Of a DNA stretch of 64,000 nt, positions 25,190-34,123 are shown one piece after another. The stretch comes from VRUE01 sp963702955. Its GTDB lineage: Bacteria > Actinomycetota > Thermoleophilia > Solirubrobacterales > 70-9. Position 1 is the first letter of the stretch; each line of letters starts with the position of its first letter. The translations under genes were made by a program, and so were the position numbers. The stretch is from positions 2,356,001-2,420,000 of the forward strand of contig OY969774.1 of the NCBI GenBank assembly GCA_963702955.1, written 5' to 3'. The notes below the pieces were generated by a model. That model ran no database searches. It saw nothing but the letters and a program-made list of their open reading frames with translations, and was not told the DNA's origin.

Positions 25190-26185
25190 ATGCTGACCGT
25201 CGCCGTTACCGGGCCCACTGGGGAGATCGGCAAGCCTTTCGTCGCGGCGCTGGAGCGGATGCCCGAGGTCGAGCGGGTCGTGGGCATGGGGCGGCGCTAT
25301 TTCGACCCCAGTGCCCACGGCTGGCAGAAGCTCGAGTACCGGCGCGGCGACATCCTCGACCGGGAGGCGGTGGTGGGGCTGGTCGAGGACGCGGACGTGG
25401 TCGTGCACCTGGCCTTCGCGATCGTCGCCGGGCGGGGGGAGACCCGTGAGATCAACGTCGAAGGCTCGCGCAACGTCTTCGAGGCGACCGCCGCGGCCGG
25501 CGCCAAGCGCCTCGTCTACACCTCCTCGGTCGCCGCCTACGGCTTCCACCGCTCGCTGCCGACGCTGATCGACGAGGACGAGCCGGCGAAGGGCACCGAG
25601 CGCCATCCCTACTCCGCCCACAAGGCGGCGGTCGAGAAGGAGCTGGCCGTCGCGCTCGCCGACTCCGAAACCGACGCCTACGTCTTCCGTCCCTGCATCG
25701 TCGCCGGTCCTGACGCGACCCTGCTGCTCGACCTGATCCCGCTGCTGGCGCTCGGCCGCCGCATCCCCGGACCGCTGCGCTGGGCGCTCGGCCGCGTGCC
25801 CGAGCTGCGCCCGGTCCTGCCCGACCCCGGCGTCCCCTTCCAGCTCGTCCACCAGGACGACGTCGCCTCGGCGCTCGCCGCCGCCGTCCTCGGCCACGGC
25901 GAACCCGGTGTCTACAACCTCGCCGGCCCGGGCGAGCTGACGATCTCCGACCTCGCCCACGAGCTCGGCTGGCACGCGGTGCCGGCGCCGCAGCTCGCCG
26001 TCGGCGCCGCCGCCGAGGCGGTCGCCCTGATGCCCTTCCTGCCCGACGAGGCGGCCTGGATCGAGACCCTCCGCCGGCCGCTGCTGATGGACACCGCCCG
26101 CGCCCGCCGCAAGCTGCACTGGATGCCGCACCACGACGCCCGCGAGACGCTGCGCGAGACGATCGCCGCGGTCCGCTCGCGCTGA
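25190..26185 (+). CDS. NAD-dependent epimerase/dehydratase (extended SDR)
   Basis: 331 residues. The Rossmann motif VTGPTGEIGKPF opens the protein. VVHLAFAIVAGRGETREINV, VYTSSVAAYG and the catalytic YSAHKAAVEK (YxxxK) follow, then an extended substrate domain. ATG 25190 is preferred; an upstream in-frame extension would lie in the palindromic repeat. The substrate cannot be told. Its neighbour on the other strand is a polysaccharide deacetylase. Confidence 0.88.
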   Translation: MLTVAVTGPTGEIGKPFVAALERMPEVERVVGMGRRYFDPSAHGWQKLEYRRGDILDREAVVGLVEDADVVVHLAFAIVAGRGETREINVEGSRNVFEATAAAGAKRLVYTSSVAAYGFHRSLPTLIDEDEPAKGTERHPYSAHKAAVEKELAVALADSETDAYVFRPCIVAGPDATLLLDLIPLLALGRRIPGPLRWALGRVPELRPVLPDPGVPFQLVHQDDVASALAAAVLGHGEPGVYNLAGPGELTISDLAHELGWHAVPAPQLAVGAAAEAVALMPFLPDEAAWIETLRRPLLMDTARARRKLHWMPHHDARETLRETIAAVRSR

Positions 26186-26198
26186 CCCCCGGCGCCGC

Positions 26199-27056
26199 TC
26201 AGCCGCCGGCCCAACCGGTCGCGTCGTACTCCGTCGCCCCCTCGAACTGCTCGGGGTGAGCGAGGACGTGCTCGGCGACCCTGCCGCATGGGGCGACCCA
26301 GACGTCTTCGAACTTCGCCGCCTCCTCGACCCGGTCGAGCAGCGTGCCGAGCAGTCCGTGCCCCATCCACTGCTCGACCATGAACGGGTGCAGGACGAGG
26401 CAGAGGTGGCCGCCCGCGGCGATCAGCCGGTCGATCTCGCCGCCGACGTACTCGACGAAGCGCGCCGGCTCTATCGGGTCGGGGGAGCTGATCATCCGCT
26501 CGCGGACCGCGGCGAGCGGGGGCAGCAGGCAGGCCGCGTCCACGTGCCGCCACTCGAACGGCACCACTGCAAGCCCGTCGCTCTGGCTCGGCCCCCGCCC
26601 GGCCGGCGAGCAGTAGGCGAGGCCGGCGTCGCGGATCGCCTCGAGCCCGCCCTCCCCCAGCAGGCCTCCCGGCGGGCGCATCCCGGTGGTCCCGAGGCTG
26701 AACCGGTCGAAGGCGGCGAGCCCGCGTGCCAGGTTGTCCGCCTGCTCGGCAGCCGAGAGGCCGGCCCAGTCCTCGTGGCACCAGGCGTGGTAGCCGATCT
26801 CGTGGCCGCGTAGCGAGAGCGTCAGCAGCGCGTCGAAGTAGAGATCGGCGTTGACCCCCTCGACGAAGAAGGTCGCTTTGAGGAATCGCGAGGTCAGCGC
26901 CGCGAGGATCTTCGGCAGGGTCTCGACCACGGTGAAGTGGTCGCCGATCGGCCCCTCGGGCATCGGCCGCGCGCCGAGCTGCACTTCGGCCGCCTCGCCG
27001 AGGTTGTCGAAGCTGAGGCTGAGCGCGGCGCGGTTGCCGAGCGGCCATTCCGGCAC
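26199..27056 (-). CDS. Polysaccharide deacetylase family protein
   Basis: 285 residues with the NodB-fold segments ALSLSFDNLGEAAEVQ (catalytic Asp; FDN in place of the usual TFDDG), LKATFFVEGVNA, LRGHEIGYHAWCHEDW, GMRPPGG and LCLVLHPFMVEQW. No signal peptide, so it probably acts in the cytoplasm on a small or lipid-linked substrate rather than on the wall. It is separated by 3 bases from the next upstream reverse-strand gene, suggesting an operon. Confidence 0.87.
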   Translation of the reverse strand: MPEWPLGNRAALSLSFDNLGEAAEVQLGARPMPEGPIGDHFTVVETLPKILAALTSRFLKATFFVEGVNADLYFDALLTLSLRGHEIGYHAWCHEDWAGLSAAEQADNLARGLAAFDRFSLGTTGMRPPGGLLGEGGLEAIRDAGLAYCSPAGRGPSQSDGLAVVPFEWRHVDAACLLPPLAAVRERMISSPDPIEPARFVEYVGGEIDRLIAAGGHLCLVLHPFMVEQWMGHGLLGTLLDRVEEAAKFEDVWVAPCGRVAEHVLAHPEQFEGATEYDATGWAGG

Positions 27057-27059
27057 CGC

Positions 27060-27587
27060 TCAGTCCTCCAGCAGCGCGGCGCTCCAGCCCTGCGGATCCT
27101 GTCGCGCCTGCTCGCGCGCCCAGCGAAAGTGGTGCTGGGCGGAGGCCAGCAGGATCGGGAAGTTGAGCAGGCCGGCGAGGGCGAAGCGGCGCGAGCCGCG
27201 ACCCGTCTCGGTCAGCAGGCTGAGAGCGCCGGCGACACCCCAAGCCCAGAGCACCGAGTTGTAGGCGGGAAGCTGGTCCTCGCGCAGCCCCTCGGCTTCG
27301 TCGAGCATCGGCAGGCCGCCGTGCAGCGACCAGGGCCAGGCCTTGAAGTGGACGGCGACACCGGCGACGCCGACGCCGGCGTTGAAGGCCGAGAGGCGCT
27401 CGGCGCCGCGACCGCCGCGGGCGGCGGCCAGGAGCCCCAGCGGGATCAGCGCTCCCCAGAGCGCGTAGGCGCCGCGCCGGCCGAGCTGTGGCTCGAAGAC
27501 CAGCCCCACCCCGGCACGGGTCTCGAAGGCGTTGTGGGCAAGCAGCCCGAGGGTGGAAAGGGCGGCGAAGGGTCGTCTCGGGCGCAT
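27060..27587 (-). CDS. Small membrane protein of unknown function
   Basis: 175 residues from ATG 27587. It begins RPRRPFAALSTLGLLAHNAF, contains four hydrophobic segments and ends with a soluble tail EQARQDPQGWSAALLED. The FNAGVGVAGVAVHFKAWPW segment lies between helices. I do not recognise the family. It is divergent from mfd and probably co-transcribed with the deacetylase, whose start lies 3 bases after its stop. Confidence 0.75.
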   Translation of the reverse strand: MRPRRPFAALSTLGLLAHNAFETRAGVGLVFEPQLGRRGAYALWGALIPLGLLAAARGGRGAERLSAFNAGVGVAGVAVHFKAWPWSLHGGLPMLDEAEGLREDQLPAYNSVLWAWGVAGALSLLTETGRGSRRFALAGLLNFPILLASAQHHFRWAREQARQDPQGWSAALLED

Positions 27588-27614
27588 CCGCGGGAGGGTA
27601 GCCTGGATCGCCCG

Positions 27615-30600
27615 ATGAGCCTCCGCCCGCTGCTCGAGATCGCCGCCGAAGACGAGCGCCTGCACGCGCTCGCCGCGCGCCTGCGCGAGGCGAGCGGCGG
27701 CGAGGGGGAGACGGTCGCCGCTTCGGCGACGCTGCGGCCGCTGCTGCTGGCGACGCTGCTCGAGGACGACCGCGGCCTGGCCGGGCGGCGGGCGCTGCTG
27801 GTCAGCGCCGACGACCGCTCGGCCCGCGACCTCGCCGCCGACCTGCGCGCCTACCTGGCGCCGCGCCGCGTCCGCTTCTACCCCTCGCGCGGCACCGGCT
27901 ACGCCTCCCACGTCACCCCGCCGCCGCACCTGGTCGGGCTGCGGATCGACGCGCTGGAGGCTTTGCGCGAGACCGAGGACGCGGTCGTCGTCGCCGGCGC
28001 CACGGCCCTCGCCGAGGCCGTTCCCGACGCCTCCCTGCGCCCGGCCGGCTTCGTGCTGGCGAGCGGCGAGGAGATCGAGCTGGACGCGGTGACCCGCGAC
28101 CTCCTCGCCGCCGGCTACGAGCGGGTCGAGCAGGTGCAGGAGCGCGGCCAGTTCGCGGTTCGCGGCGGCATCCTCGACGTCTACCCGGCGACCGAGGAGC
28201 GGGCCGTGCGGATCGAGCTGTTCGGCGACGAGATCGAGTCGATGCGCTGGTTCTCGACCTTCACCCAGCGTTCGCTCGGCGAGGCCGAGCGGGTCGAGCT
28301 GGCGCCGGCCGCCGAGCTCGACCTCGAGCACCGCGAAGCCGCCGAGCTGGCGGCGATGGAGGCGGCGGAGAGAGGGGAGGAGGCGCCGAGCCCGGTGGAG
28401 GTGCTGCCGCTGGAGCGCTTCGGCGCGCCGCTGGACCTCGTCCCCGCCGGCGCCGCGGTGATCCTCGCCGCCGCCGAGGAGATCGAGCCGGCCCTGCGCG
28501 ACCACTGGGAGGACGCGACCGCGGCGATGCACGCCGACGACGCCCGCCGGCTCTACGTCGAGGTCGCCGCCCCGCTCGCCGCTCGCGCCGTCCTCGCGCT
28601 GCGCGCCGCCGCCGACGGCGAGGAGCAGGCCTTCCGCGCCGCCCGCGCCGAGTCGCCGGCCCGCAGCATCGAGGAGGCCGAGGGCGAGCTGGAGAAACTG
28701 GTCCGCTCCGGCTACCGCACCGTCGTCGCCTTCGACAACCGCGGCGAGGCGGAGCGCTCGCGCTACGGCCTCGACCGGCTCGACGCCGCGCTGCTCGACG
28801 GCGGCCGCCTCTCGACCGAGCCCGGCCTCGCCTTCGCCGAGGCGCGCCTGCGCGAGGGCTTCGTCAGCCCCGAGCTGAAGCTCGCCGTCTACCCCTTCCG
28901 GCGCCTCGTCCACCGGCGCCGCCGCGGCGCCGAGCGGGCCACGGCGGGAGGTCGCGGCCGCCTCGCCTTCAGCGACCTGCGGGTCGGCGACTACGTCGTC
29001 CACGAGGACCACGGCGTCGCCCGCTTCGCCGGTTTCGAGACGCGCGAGGTCGGCGGCGTCACCCGCGACTACCTCTACCTCGAATACAAGGGCGAGGACC
29101 GCGTCTACGTCCCCACCGACCAGCTCGCCAAGCTGAGCCGCTACGCCGGCGCCGGCGCCGAGCCGGCGCTCTCGGCGCTCGGCGGCAAGCGCTGGGGGAA
29201 CATGAGGGCGCGCGCCCGCAAAGCCGCCGGCGCCCTGGCCGGCGAGCTGCTGAACCTCTACGCCGAGCGGCGGACCCGCAAGGGCCACGCCTTCCCGCCC
29301 GACGGCGAGTGGCAGATCCAGATGGAGACCGCCTTCCCCTACCGCGAGACCGCCGACCAGCTGGAAGCGATCGAGGCGGTCAAGGGCGACATGGAATCCG
29401 CGCAGCCGATGGACCGTCTGGTCTGCGGCGACGTCGGCTTCGGCAAGACCGAGGTCGCGCTGCGCGCCGCGGTCAAGGCGGCCGCCGACGGCAAGCAGGC
29501 GATGATGCTGGCGCCGACCACGATCCTCGCCCAGCAGCACTTCGGGACCTTCCGCGAGCGCCTCGCCGACCTGCCGTTCACGCTCGACTGGGTCTCGCGG
29601 CTGCGCAAGCCGGCCGAGGTCAAAGAGGTGCTGAGGCGCTTCGCGGCGGGCGAGGTCGACATCCTCGTCGGCACCCACCGGCTGCTCTCGCGCGACGTCC
29701 GCGCCAAGGACCTCGGCCTGCTGATCGTCGACGAGGAGCAGCGCTTCGGCGTCAAGCAGAAGGAGCTGCTGCGGCAGATGAAGCTGAAGGTCGACGTGCT
29801 CGCCCTCTCGGCGACGCCGATCCCCCGCACCCTGCAGATGAGCCTCGCCGGGCTGCGCGACATCTCGACGATCGAGACGCCGCCGGAGGGGCGGCGCCCG
29901 GTCCGCACCTACGTCGGTCCCTACGACGAGGACCTGGTCCAGCGGGCGCTGCAGCGCGAGCTCGAGCGCGGCGGCCAGGCCTTCTTCCTCCACAACCGGA
30001 TCGAGACCCTGCCCGAGGTGGCCGAACGCCTGCGCTCGCTGGCGCCGCAGGCGCGGGTGGCGATCGCCCACGGCCAGATGGAGGAGGCCGAGCTGGAGGC
30101 GACGATGATCGGCTTCCTGCGCGGCGACGCCGACTGCCTGGTGACGACGACGATCATCGAGTCGGGGCTCGACATCCCGACCGCCAACACGCTGATCGTC
30201 GAGCGCGCCGACCGGCTCGGGCTGGCGCAGGCCTACCAGATCCGCGGCCGCGTCGGCCGCTCCCGCGAGCGCGCCTTCGCCTACCTGCTCTATCCCTCGG
30301 CGGAGGCGCTGACCGAGGAGGCGGCGGCCCGCCTCTCGACCCTCGCCGACAACACCGAGCTGGGCTCGGGCTTCAAGATCGCGATGCGCGACCTCGACAT
30401 CCGCGGCGCCGGCGACCTGCTCGGCGACGAGCAGTCCGGCCACGTCGCCGCGGTCGGCTTCGAGCTCTACTGCCAGATGATCGACGAGGCGGTGGCCGAG
30501 GCCGAGGCGGCCGGCGAGGGCGGGGAGGAGGCGCCCGAGCCGCTGCGCTTCGACGTTCCCGTCAACGCCTACCTGCCGGCCTCCTTCATCCCCTTCGAGG

Positions 30601-31007
30601 CGGCGAAGATCGACGTCCACCGGCGGGTTGTCGCCGCCGCTGCGCCGGGCGAGCTGCGGGCGATCCGCGACGAGCTGGGCGACCGCTTCGGGCCGCTGCC
30701 GCTGCAGGCCGAGAACCTGCTGGCGCTGCAGCAAGCGCGGATCGAGCTGCGGCTCGCCGGCGCCCGCAGCGTCGAGCTGCGCGGCGGCCGGCTCAGCGTG
30801 GTCGGGGTCGAGCTCGATTCCGAGCGGGCGACGGCGTTTCGCGAGCGGCTGGAGGGGGCGCTGTACGAGTGGCGCGAGCAGACCGCCTCGATCCGCGTGC
30901 CCGACGATCCGCAGGCGCGCCTGGGCACGGTGCTGGCGATGGCCGAGGCGCTGCGCGAGGCGGGCCGCTCGCCAATGGTCGAAAAAGATATGCTCCCGGC
31001 TCCGTGA
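27615..31007 (+). CDS. mfd: Transcription-repair coupling factor
   Basis: 1,130 residues, full length. Order: UvrB-like N-terminal domains with FYPSRGTGYASHV and VRGGILDVYPATEE; RNA-polymerase-interacting CarD-like domain (~460-540) with LRVGDYVVHEDHGVARFAGF; helicase motifs GDVGFGKTEVALRAA (~608), DEEQRFGVKQKELL (~705), LSATPIPRTLQMSLAGLRDI and QIRGRVGRSRERAFAYLL; C-terminal TRCF domain. It removes stalled RNA polymerase and recruits excision repair. The stop overlaps the GTG of the next gene. Confidence 0.96.
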   Translation: MSLRPLLEIAAEDERLHALAARLREASGGEGETVAASATLRPLLLATLLEDDRGLAGRRALLVSADDRSARDLAADLRAYLAPRRVRFYPSRGTGYASHVTPPPHLVGLRIDALEALRETEDAVVVAGATALAEAVPDASLRPAGFVLASGEEIELDAVTRDLLAAGYERVEQVQERGQFAVRGGILDVYPATEERAVRIELFGDEIESMRWFSTFTQRSLGEAERVELAPAAELDLEHREAAELAAMEAAERGEEAPSPVEVLPLERFGAPLDLVPAGAAVILAAAEEIEPALRDHWEDATAAMHADDARRLYVEVAAPLAARAVLALRAAADGEEQAFRAARAESPARSIEEAEGELEKLVRSGYRTVVAFDNRGEAERSRYGLDRLDAALLDGGRLSTEPGLAFAEARLREGFVSPELKLAVYPFRRLVHRRRRGAERATAGGRGRLAFSDLRVGDYVVHEDHGVARFAGFETREVGGVTRDYLYLEYKGEDRVYVPTDQLAKLSRYAGAGAEPALSALGGKRWGNMRARARKAAGALAGELLNLYAERRTRKGHAFPPDGEWQIQMETAFPYRETADQLEAIEAVKGDMESAQPMDRLVCGDVGFGKTEVALRAAVKAAADGKQAMMLAPTTILAQQHFGTFRERLADLPFTLDWVSRLRKPAEVKEVLRRFAAGEVDILVGTHRLLSRDVRAKDLGLLIVDEEQRFGVKQKELLRQMKLKVDVLALSATPIPRTLQMSLAGLRDISTIETPPEGRRPVRTYVGPYDEDLVQRALQRELERGGQAFFLHNRIETLPEVAERLRSLAPQARVAIAHGQMEEAELEATMIGFLRGDADCLVTTTIIESGLDIPTANTLIVERADRLGLAQAYQIRGRVGRSRERAFAYLLYPSAEALTEEAAARLSTLADNTELGSGFKIAMRDLDIRGAGDLLGDEQSGHVAAVGFELYCQMIDEAVAEAEAAGEGGEEAPEPLRFDVPVNAYLPASFIPFEAAKIDVHRRVVAAAAPGELRAIRDELGDRFGPLPLQAENLLALQQARIELRLAGARSVELRGGRLSVVGVELDSERATAFRERLEGALYEWREQTASIRVPDDPQARLGTVLAMAEALREAGRSPMVEKDMLPAP

Positions 31008-32356
31008 GTCCGGACCAGGGTAGGAGACGCGCGAAAGGCAGGGGCGGCAGCGGTGGCGCCCCCGGAGGGCCCTCTAAAGGGCCGGTCGCCGCACGCCGTC
31101 TCGGTCTGCTCGCCTTCGGCGCGATCTTCGTCGTCCTCTTCGTCGTCGTCGCGATCGCCGAGGGCATCGGACATCCAAGCGTGCCGTCCGGCGACGTCGC
31201 CTACGTCGAAAGCGCGCCGGAAGGCACCGGCAACGTGACGATGGCCGACTTCAAGCGCGGCCTCGCGCAGTCCGCCGCCCAGTCCGGCCAGAAAAAACTC
31301 CCGAAGCCGGGCGAAAAACAGTACGAAGAACTGAAGGAAACGGCGATGAACGCGCTGCTGGAACCGATCTGGCTGCAGGGCCTGGCGGAAGAAGAAGGCA
31401 TCACCGTGACCGACAAGGAAGTCCTCGCCGAATTCAAGAAACTGAAGAAGGAAAACTTCAAAACCGAAGCCGAATACAAGAAATTCCTCAAAGAAGCGCA
31501 CTACACGCAGAAGGACGTCCTGCAGCGGGTCAAGCTGCAGAAGCTCAGCACCGAACTGCAGGAAATGCTGAAAGAACGCGTCCCGAAACCGAGCAAGAAC
31601 GAAATCGAGAACTACTACGAAGCGGCGAAGGCGACCCAGTTCACGACGAAACCGAGCCGCGACGTCCGCGTCGTCGTCAACAAAAGCAAGCAGAAGGCCG
31701 AAGAAGCGCTGGCGGCGCTGAGCAAAGACGACACCGCGAAGAACTGGAAAAAGGTCGCCGCGAAGTTCTCCGAAGACCCGACGACGAAAGCAACCGGCGG
31801 CCTGCGCAAAGGCGTCACCGAAGGCTCGAACGAAGAACCGCTCGACGCCGACATCTTCGGCGCCTCCGAAGGGCAGGTCGAGGGCCCGGTCAAGACCAAA
31901 CAGGGCTACACCGTGTTCGAGGTCGAGAAATCGACGCCGGAAAGCGTCCAGGAACTGAAAGCGGTCGAAGCGCAGATCGAAAGCACCCTCGCGCAGCGGG
32001 CCGAACAGGAATACTTCACCGCCTTCGTCGCGAACTTCAACTCGAAATGGCAGGCGCGCACCTTCTGCGCCTCCGGCTACGAGACCTCGCGCTGCGCCAA
32101 CTACAAGGGCACCGCCCACCCCTCGACGGCGCCCGAAGGCTGCTACGAAGCGAACCCCAAAGGCGGCCTGCCCGAAGCCTGCCCGGCGCCGGTCTTCCAG
32201 CTGATCCCGGCGCTGCCGGGCTCTGTCACCCCGCTCGAACCGACGGGCAAACCGCTGGCCCAGCGCCCGCACCCCGCCGGCGAAGAAAAAGAAGAAGAAG
32301 CGGCGCCGACCGGCCTGCCGCCGGGCGTCGTGCCCGAAGAAGCGCCCTCCGAATAG
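31004..32356 (+). CDS. Membrane-anchored SurA/PpiC-type peptidyl-prolyl isomerase
   Basis: 450 residues. A basic, glycine-rich N-terminus is followed by one transmembrane anchor (LGLLAFGAIFVVLFVVVAIA). Then come a SurA-like N-domain (DKEVLAEFKKLKKENFKTEA), a parvulin domain (~225-330; FSEDPTTKATGGLRKGVTEG and VKTKQGYTVFEVEK) and a C-terminal Pro/Glu-rich tail with paired cysteines. It likely folds exported proteins outside the membrane. Codon use is odd: Glu and Lys are mostly GAA and AAA over long stretches, while neighbours such as mfd and eno use GAG and AAG almost exclusively. Confidence 0.88.
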   Translation: MSPDQGRRRAKGRGGSGGAPGGPSKGPVAARRLGLLAFGAIFVVLFVVVAIAEGIGHPSVPSGDVAYVESAPEGTGNVTMADFKRGLAQSAAQSGQKKLPKPGEKQYEELKETAMNALLEPIWLQGLAEEEGITVTDKEVLAEFKKLKKENFKTEAEYKKFLKEAHYTQKDVLQRVKLQKLSTELQEMLKERVPKPSKNEIENYYEAAKATQFTTKPSRDVRVVVNKSKQKAEEALAALSKDDTAKNWKKVAAKFSEDPTTKATGGLRKGVTEGSNEEPLDADIFGASEGQVEGPVKTKQGYTVFEVEKSTPESVQELKAVEAQIESTLAQRAEQEYFTAFVANFNSKWQARTFCASGYETSRCANYKGTAHPSTAPEGCYEANPKGGLPEACPAPVFQLIPALPGSVTPLEPTGKPLAQRPHPAGEEKEEEAAPTGLPPGVVPEEAPSE

Positions 32357-32397
32357 CCGCGCCCGCTCGCCACGGCCGTCGATAGACTGCCGCCTCC

Positions 32398-33693
32398 GTG
32401 AGCGCCATCGCCTCCATCCGCGCCCGCCAGATCCTCGACTCGCGGGGCAACCCCACGGTCGCGGTCGAGGTCGCCCTCGAGTCCGGCGCGGTCGGCGTCG
32501 CCGCGGTGCCCTCGGGCGCCTCGACCGGCGAGTTCGAGGCGGTCGAGCTGCGCGACGGCGGCGACGCCTGGTCGGGGAAGGGCGTCTCGCGGGCGGTCGC
32601 CAACGTCAACGGCGAGATCGCCGCGGCGCTGACGGGGGCCCGCGCCGCCGAGCAGGGCGCCCTCGACGAGACGATGATCGAGCTCGACGGCACCCCGAAC
32701 AAGGGTCGCCTCGGCGCCAACGCGATCCTCGGCGTCTCGCTGGCCGCGGCCAAGGCGGCTGCGGCCGACTCGGGCCAGCCGCTCTACCGCTACCTGGCCG
32801 AGCTCTACGGCGGCGGCGAGCCGAGCCTGCTGCCGGTGCCGATGATGAACGTCCTCAACGGCGGCGCCCACGCCGACAACTCGGTCGACTTCCAGGAGTT
32901 CATGGTGGTGCCGGCCGGGGCCGACAGCTTCTCGGCCTGCCTGCAGATGGGCGTCGAGGTCTTCCACGCGCTGAAGCAGAGCCTCGCCTCGCAGGGCCTC
33001 TCGACCGCCGGCGGCGACGAGGGCGGCTTCGCCCCGAACCTCGCCTCCAACGAGGCGGCCCTGCAGGCCGTCCTCGCCGGGGTCGAGGCGGCCGGCTACG
33101 AGCCCGGCGCCGACGTCTTCATCGCCCTCGACCCGGCGACCAGCGAGGTCTACGAGGGCGGCGCCTACGTGCTCGAGCACGAGGGCCGCTCGCTCTCCGC
33201 CGAGGAGATGGCCTCCTACTGGGAGGACGCCTGCTCGCGCTACCCGATCGTCTCGCTCGAGGACGGCATGGACGAGGAGGACTGGGACGGCTGGAAGCTC
33301 CTGACCGAGCGGCTCGGCGAACGGGTGCAGCTGGTCGGCGACGACCTCTTCGTCACCAATCCCGAGCGCCTGCGCCGCGGGATCGAGCTCGGCGTCGGCA
33401 ACTCGATCCTCGTCAAGGTCAACCAGATCGGCACCCTGACCGAGACCCTGGAGGCGATCCGGATCGCCCGCGAGGCCGGCTACACCGTGGTCATCTCGCA
33501 CCGCTCGGGTGAGACCGAGGACACGACGATCGCCGACCTCGCGGTGGCGACCGGCGCCGGCCAGATCAAGACCGGCGCCCCCTCGCGCTCGGACCGCGTC
33601 GCCAAGTACAACCGGCTGCTGCGGATCGAGGAAGAGCTCGGCGCCGCCGCCGAGTTCCCGGGCCTGCAGGCATTCGTCCAAAGCCGCGGGTAG
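32398..33693 (+). CDS. eno: Enolase
   Basis: 431 residues, GTG start. SIRARQILDSRGNPTVAVEV, VPSGASTGEFEAVELRDG, NVLNGGAHADNSVDFQEFMV, STAGGDEGGFAPNL, VSLEDGMDEEDWDG, GDDLFVTNP, LVKVNQIGTLTETL and the substrate loop SHRSGETEDT are all intact. It interconverts 2-phosphoglycerate and phosphoenolpyruvate in the cytoplasm. The eno-ftsB/divIC order that follows is the usual actinobacterial arrangement. Confidence 0.97.
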   Translation: MSAIASIRARQILDSRGNPTVAVEVALESGAVGVAAVPSGASTGEFEAVELRDGGDAWSGKGVSRAVANVNGEIAAALTGARAAEQGALDETMIELDGTPNKGRLGANAILGVSLAAAKAAAADSGQPLYRYLAELYGGGEPSLLPVPMMNVLNGGAHADNSVDFQEFMVVPAGADSFSACLQMGVEVFHALKQSLASQGLSTAGGDEGGFAPNLASNEAALQAVLAGVEAAGYEPGADVFIALDPATSEVYEGGAYVLEHEGRSLSAEEMASYWEDACSRYPIVSLEDGMDEEDWDGWKLLTERLGERVQLVGDDLFVTNPERLRRGIELGVGNSILVKVNQIGTLTETLEAIRIAREAGYTVVISHRSGETEDTTIADLAVATGAGQIKTGAPSRSDRVAKYNRLLRIEEELGAAAEFPGLQAFVQSRG

Positions 33694-33730
33694 ATGCAGG
33701 AATGCGGGGCTCGGTCGCGTAGGACCGGGC

Positions 33731-34102
33731 ATGGCAGCACGCGCCCGGCCGGCAAGGAGTACCGCGTCCACGCCGAAGCGCCGCCCGGCGGCCCGCCGCA
33801 GACCGGCAGCTCGCCGAGGCGCCAGTCGCATTCGCTGGGACCGGGTCGGGCGGATCGCCCTCACCCTCGTCCTCGCCGCCGTCCTCTACTCCTACCTGAA
33901 CCCGGCGATCGACTTCGTCAAGACCTACACCGCGACGACCGCGGCGAAGGCCCAGTTCCACGAAGCGCTGCGCGAAAACAAGCGCCTTCACTACCGCATC
34001 CAGTCGGCCGAAGAGCCGGCGGTGATCGACCGCAAGGCCAGGGCCCAGGGGATGGTCGCCGAAGGCGAGACGCCGATCGTCGTCCAGGGCCTCTCGAACT
34101 GA
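33731..34102 (+). CDS. FtsB/DivIC-family septum formation initiator
   Basis: 123 residues from ATG 33731. A long basic cytoplasmic N-terminus is followed by one transmembrane helix (IALTLVLAAVLYSYLNPAID) and a coiled-coil start (AKAQFHEALRENKRLHYRIQ). A short C-terminal domain ends IDRKARAQGMVAEGETPIVV. It is a bitopic divisome protein that would pair with an FtsL-like partner. Position right after eno supports the call. Confidence 0.88.
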   Translation: MAARARPARSTASTPKRRPAARRRPAARRGASRIRWDRVGRIALTLVLAAVLYSYLNPAIDFVKTYTATTAAKAQFHEALRENKRLHYRIQSAEEPAVIDRKARAQGMVAEGETPIVVQGLSN

Positions 34103-34123
34103 GCCCCGCCCCGGGGGCATCCC

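Noticed and set aside
26937..27614. N-terminal extension of mfd on the + strand
   Set aside because: It is antisense to the deacetylase and the small membrane protein. Mfd homology begins at ATG 27615.
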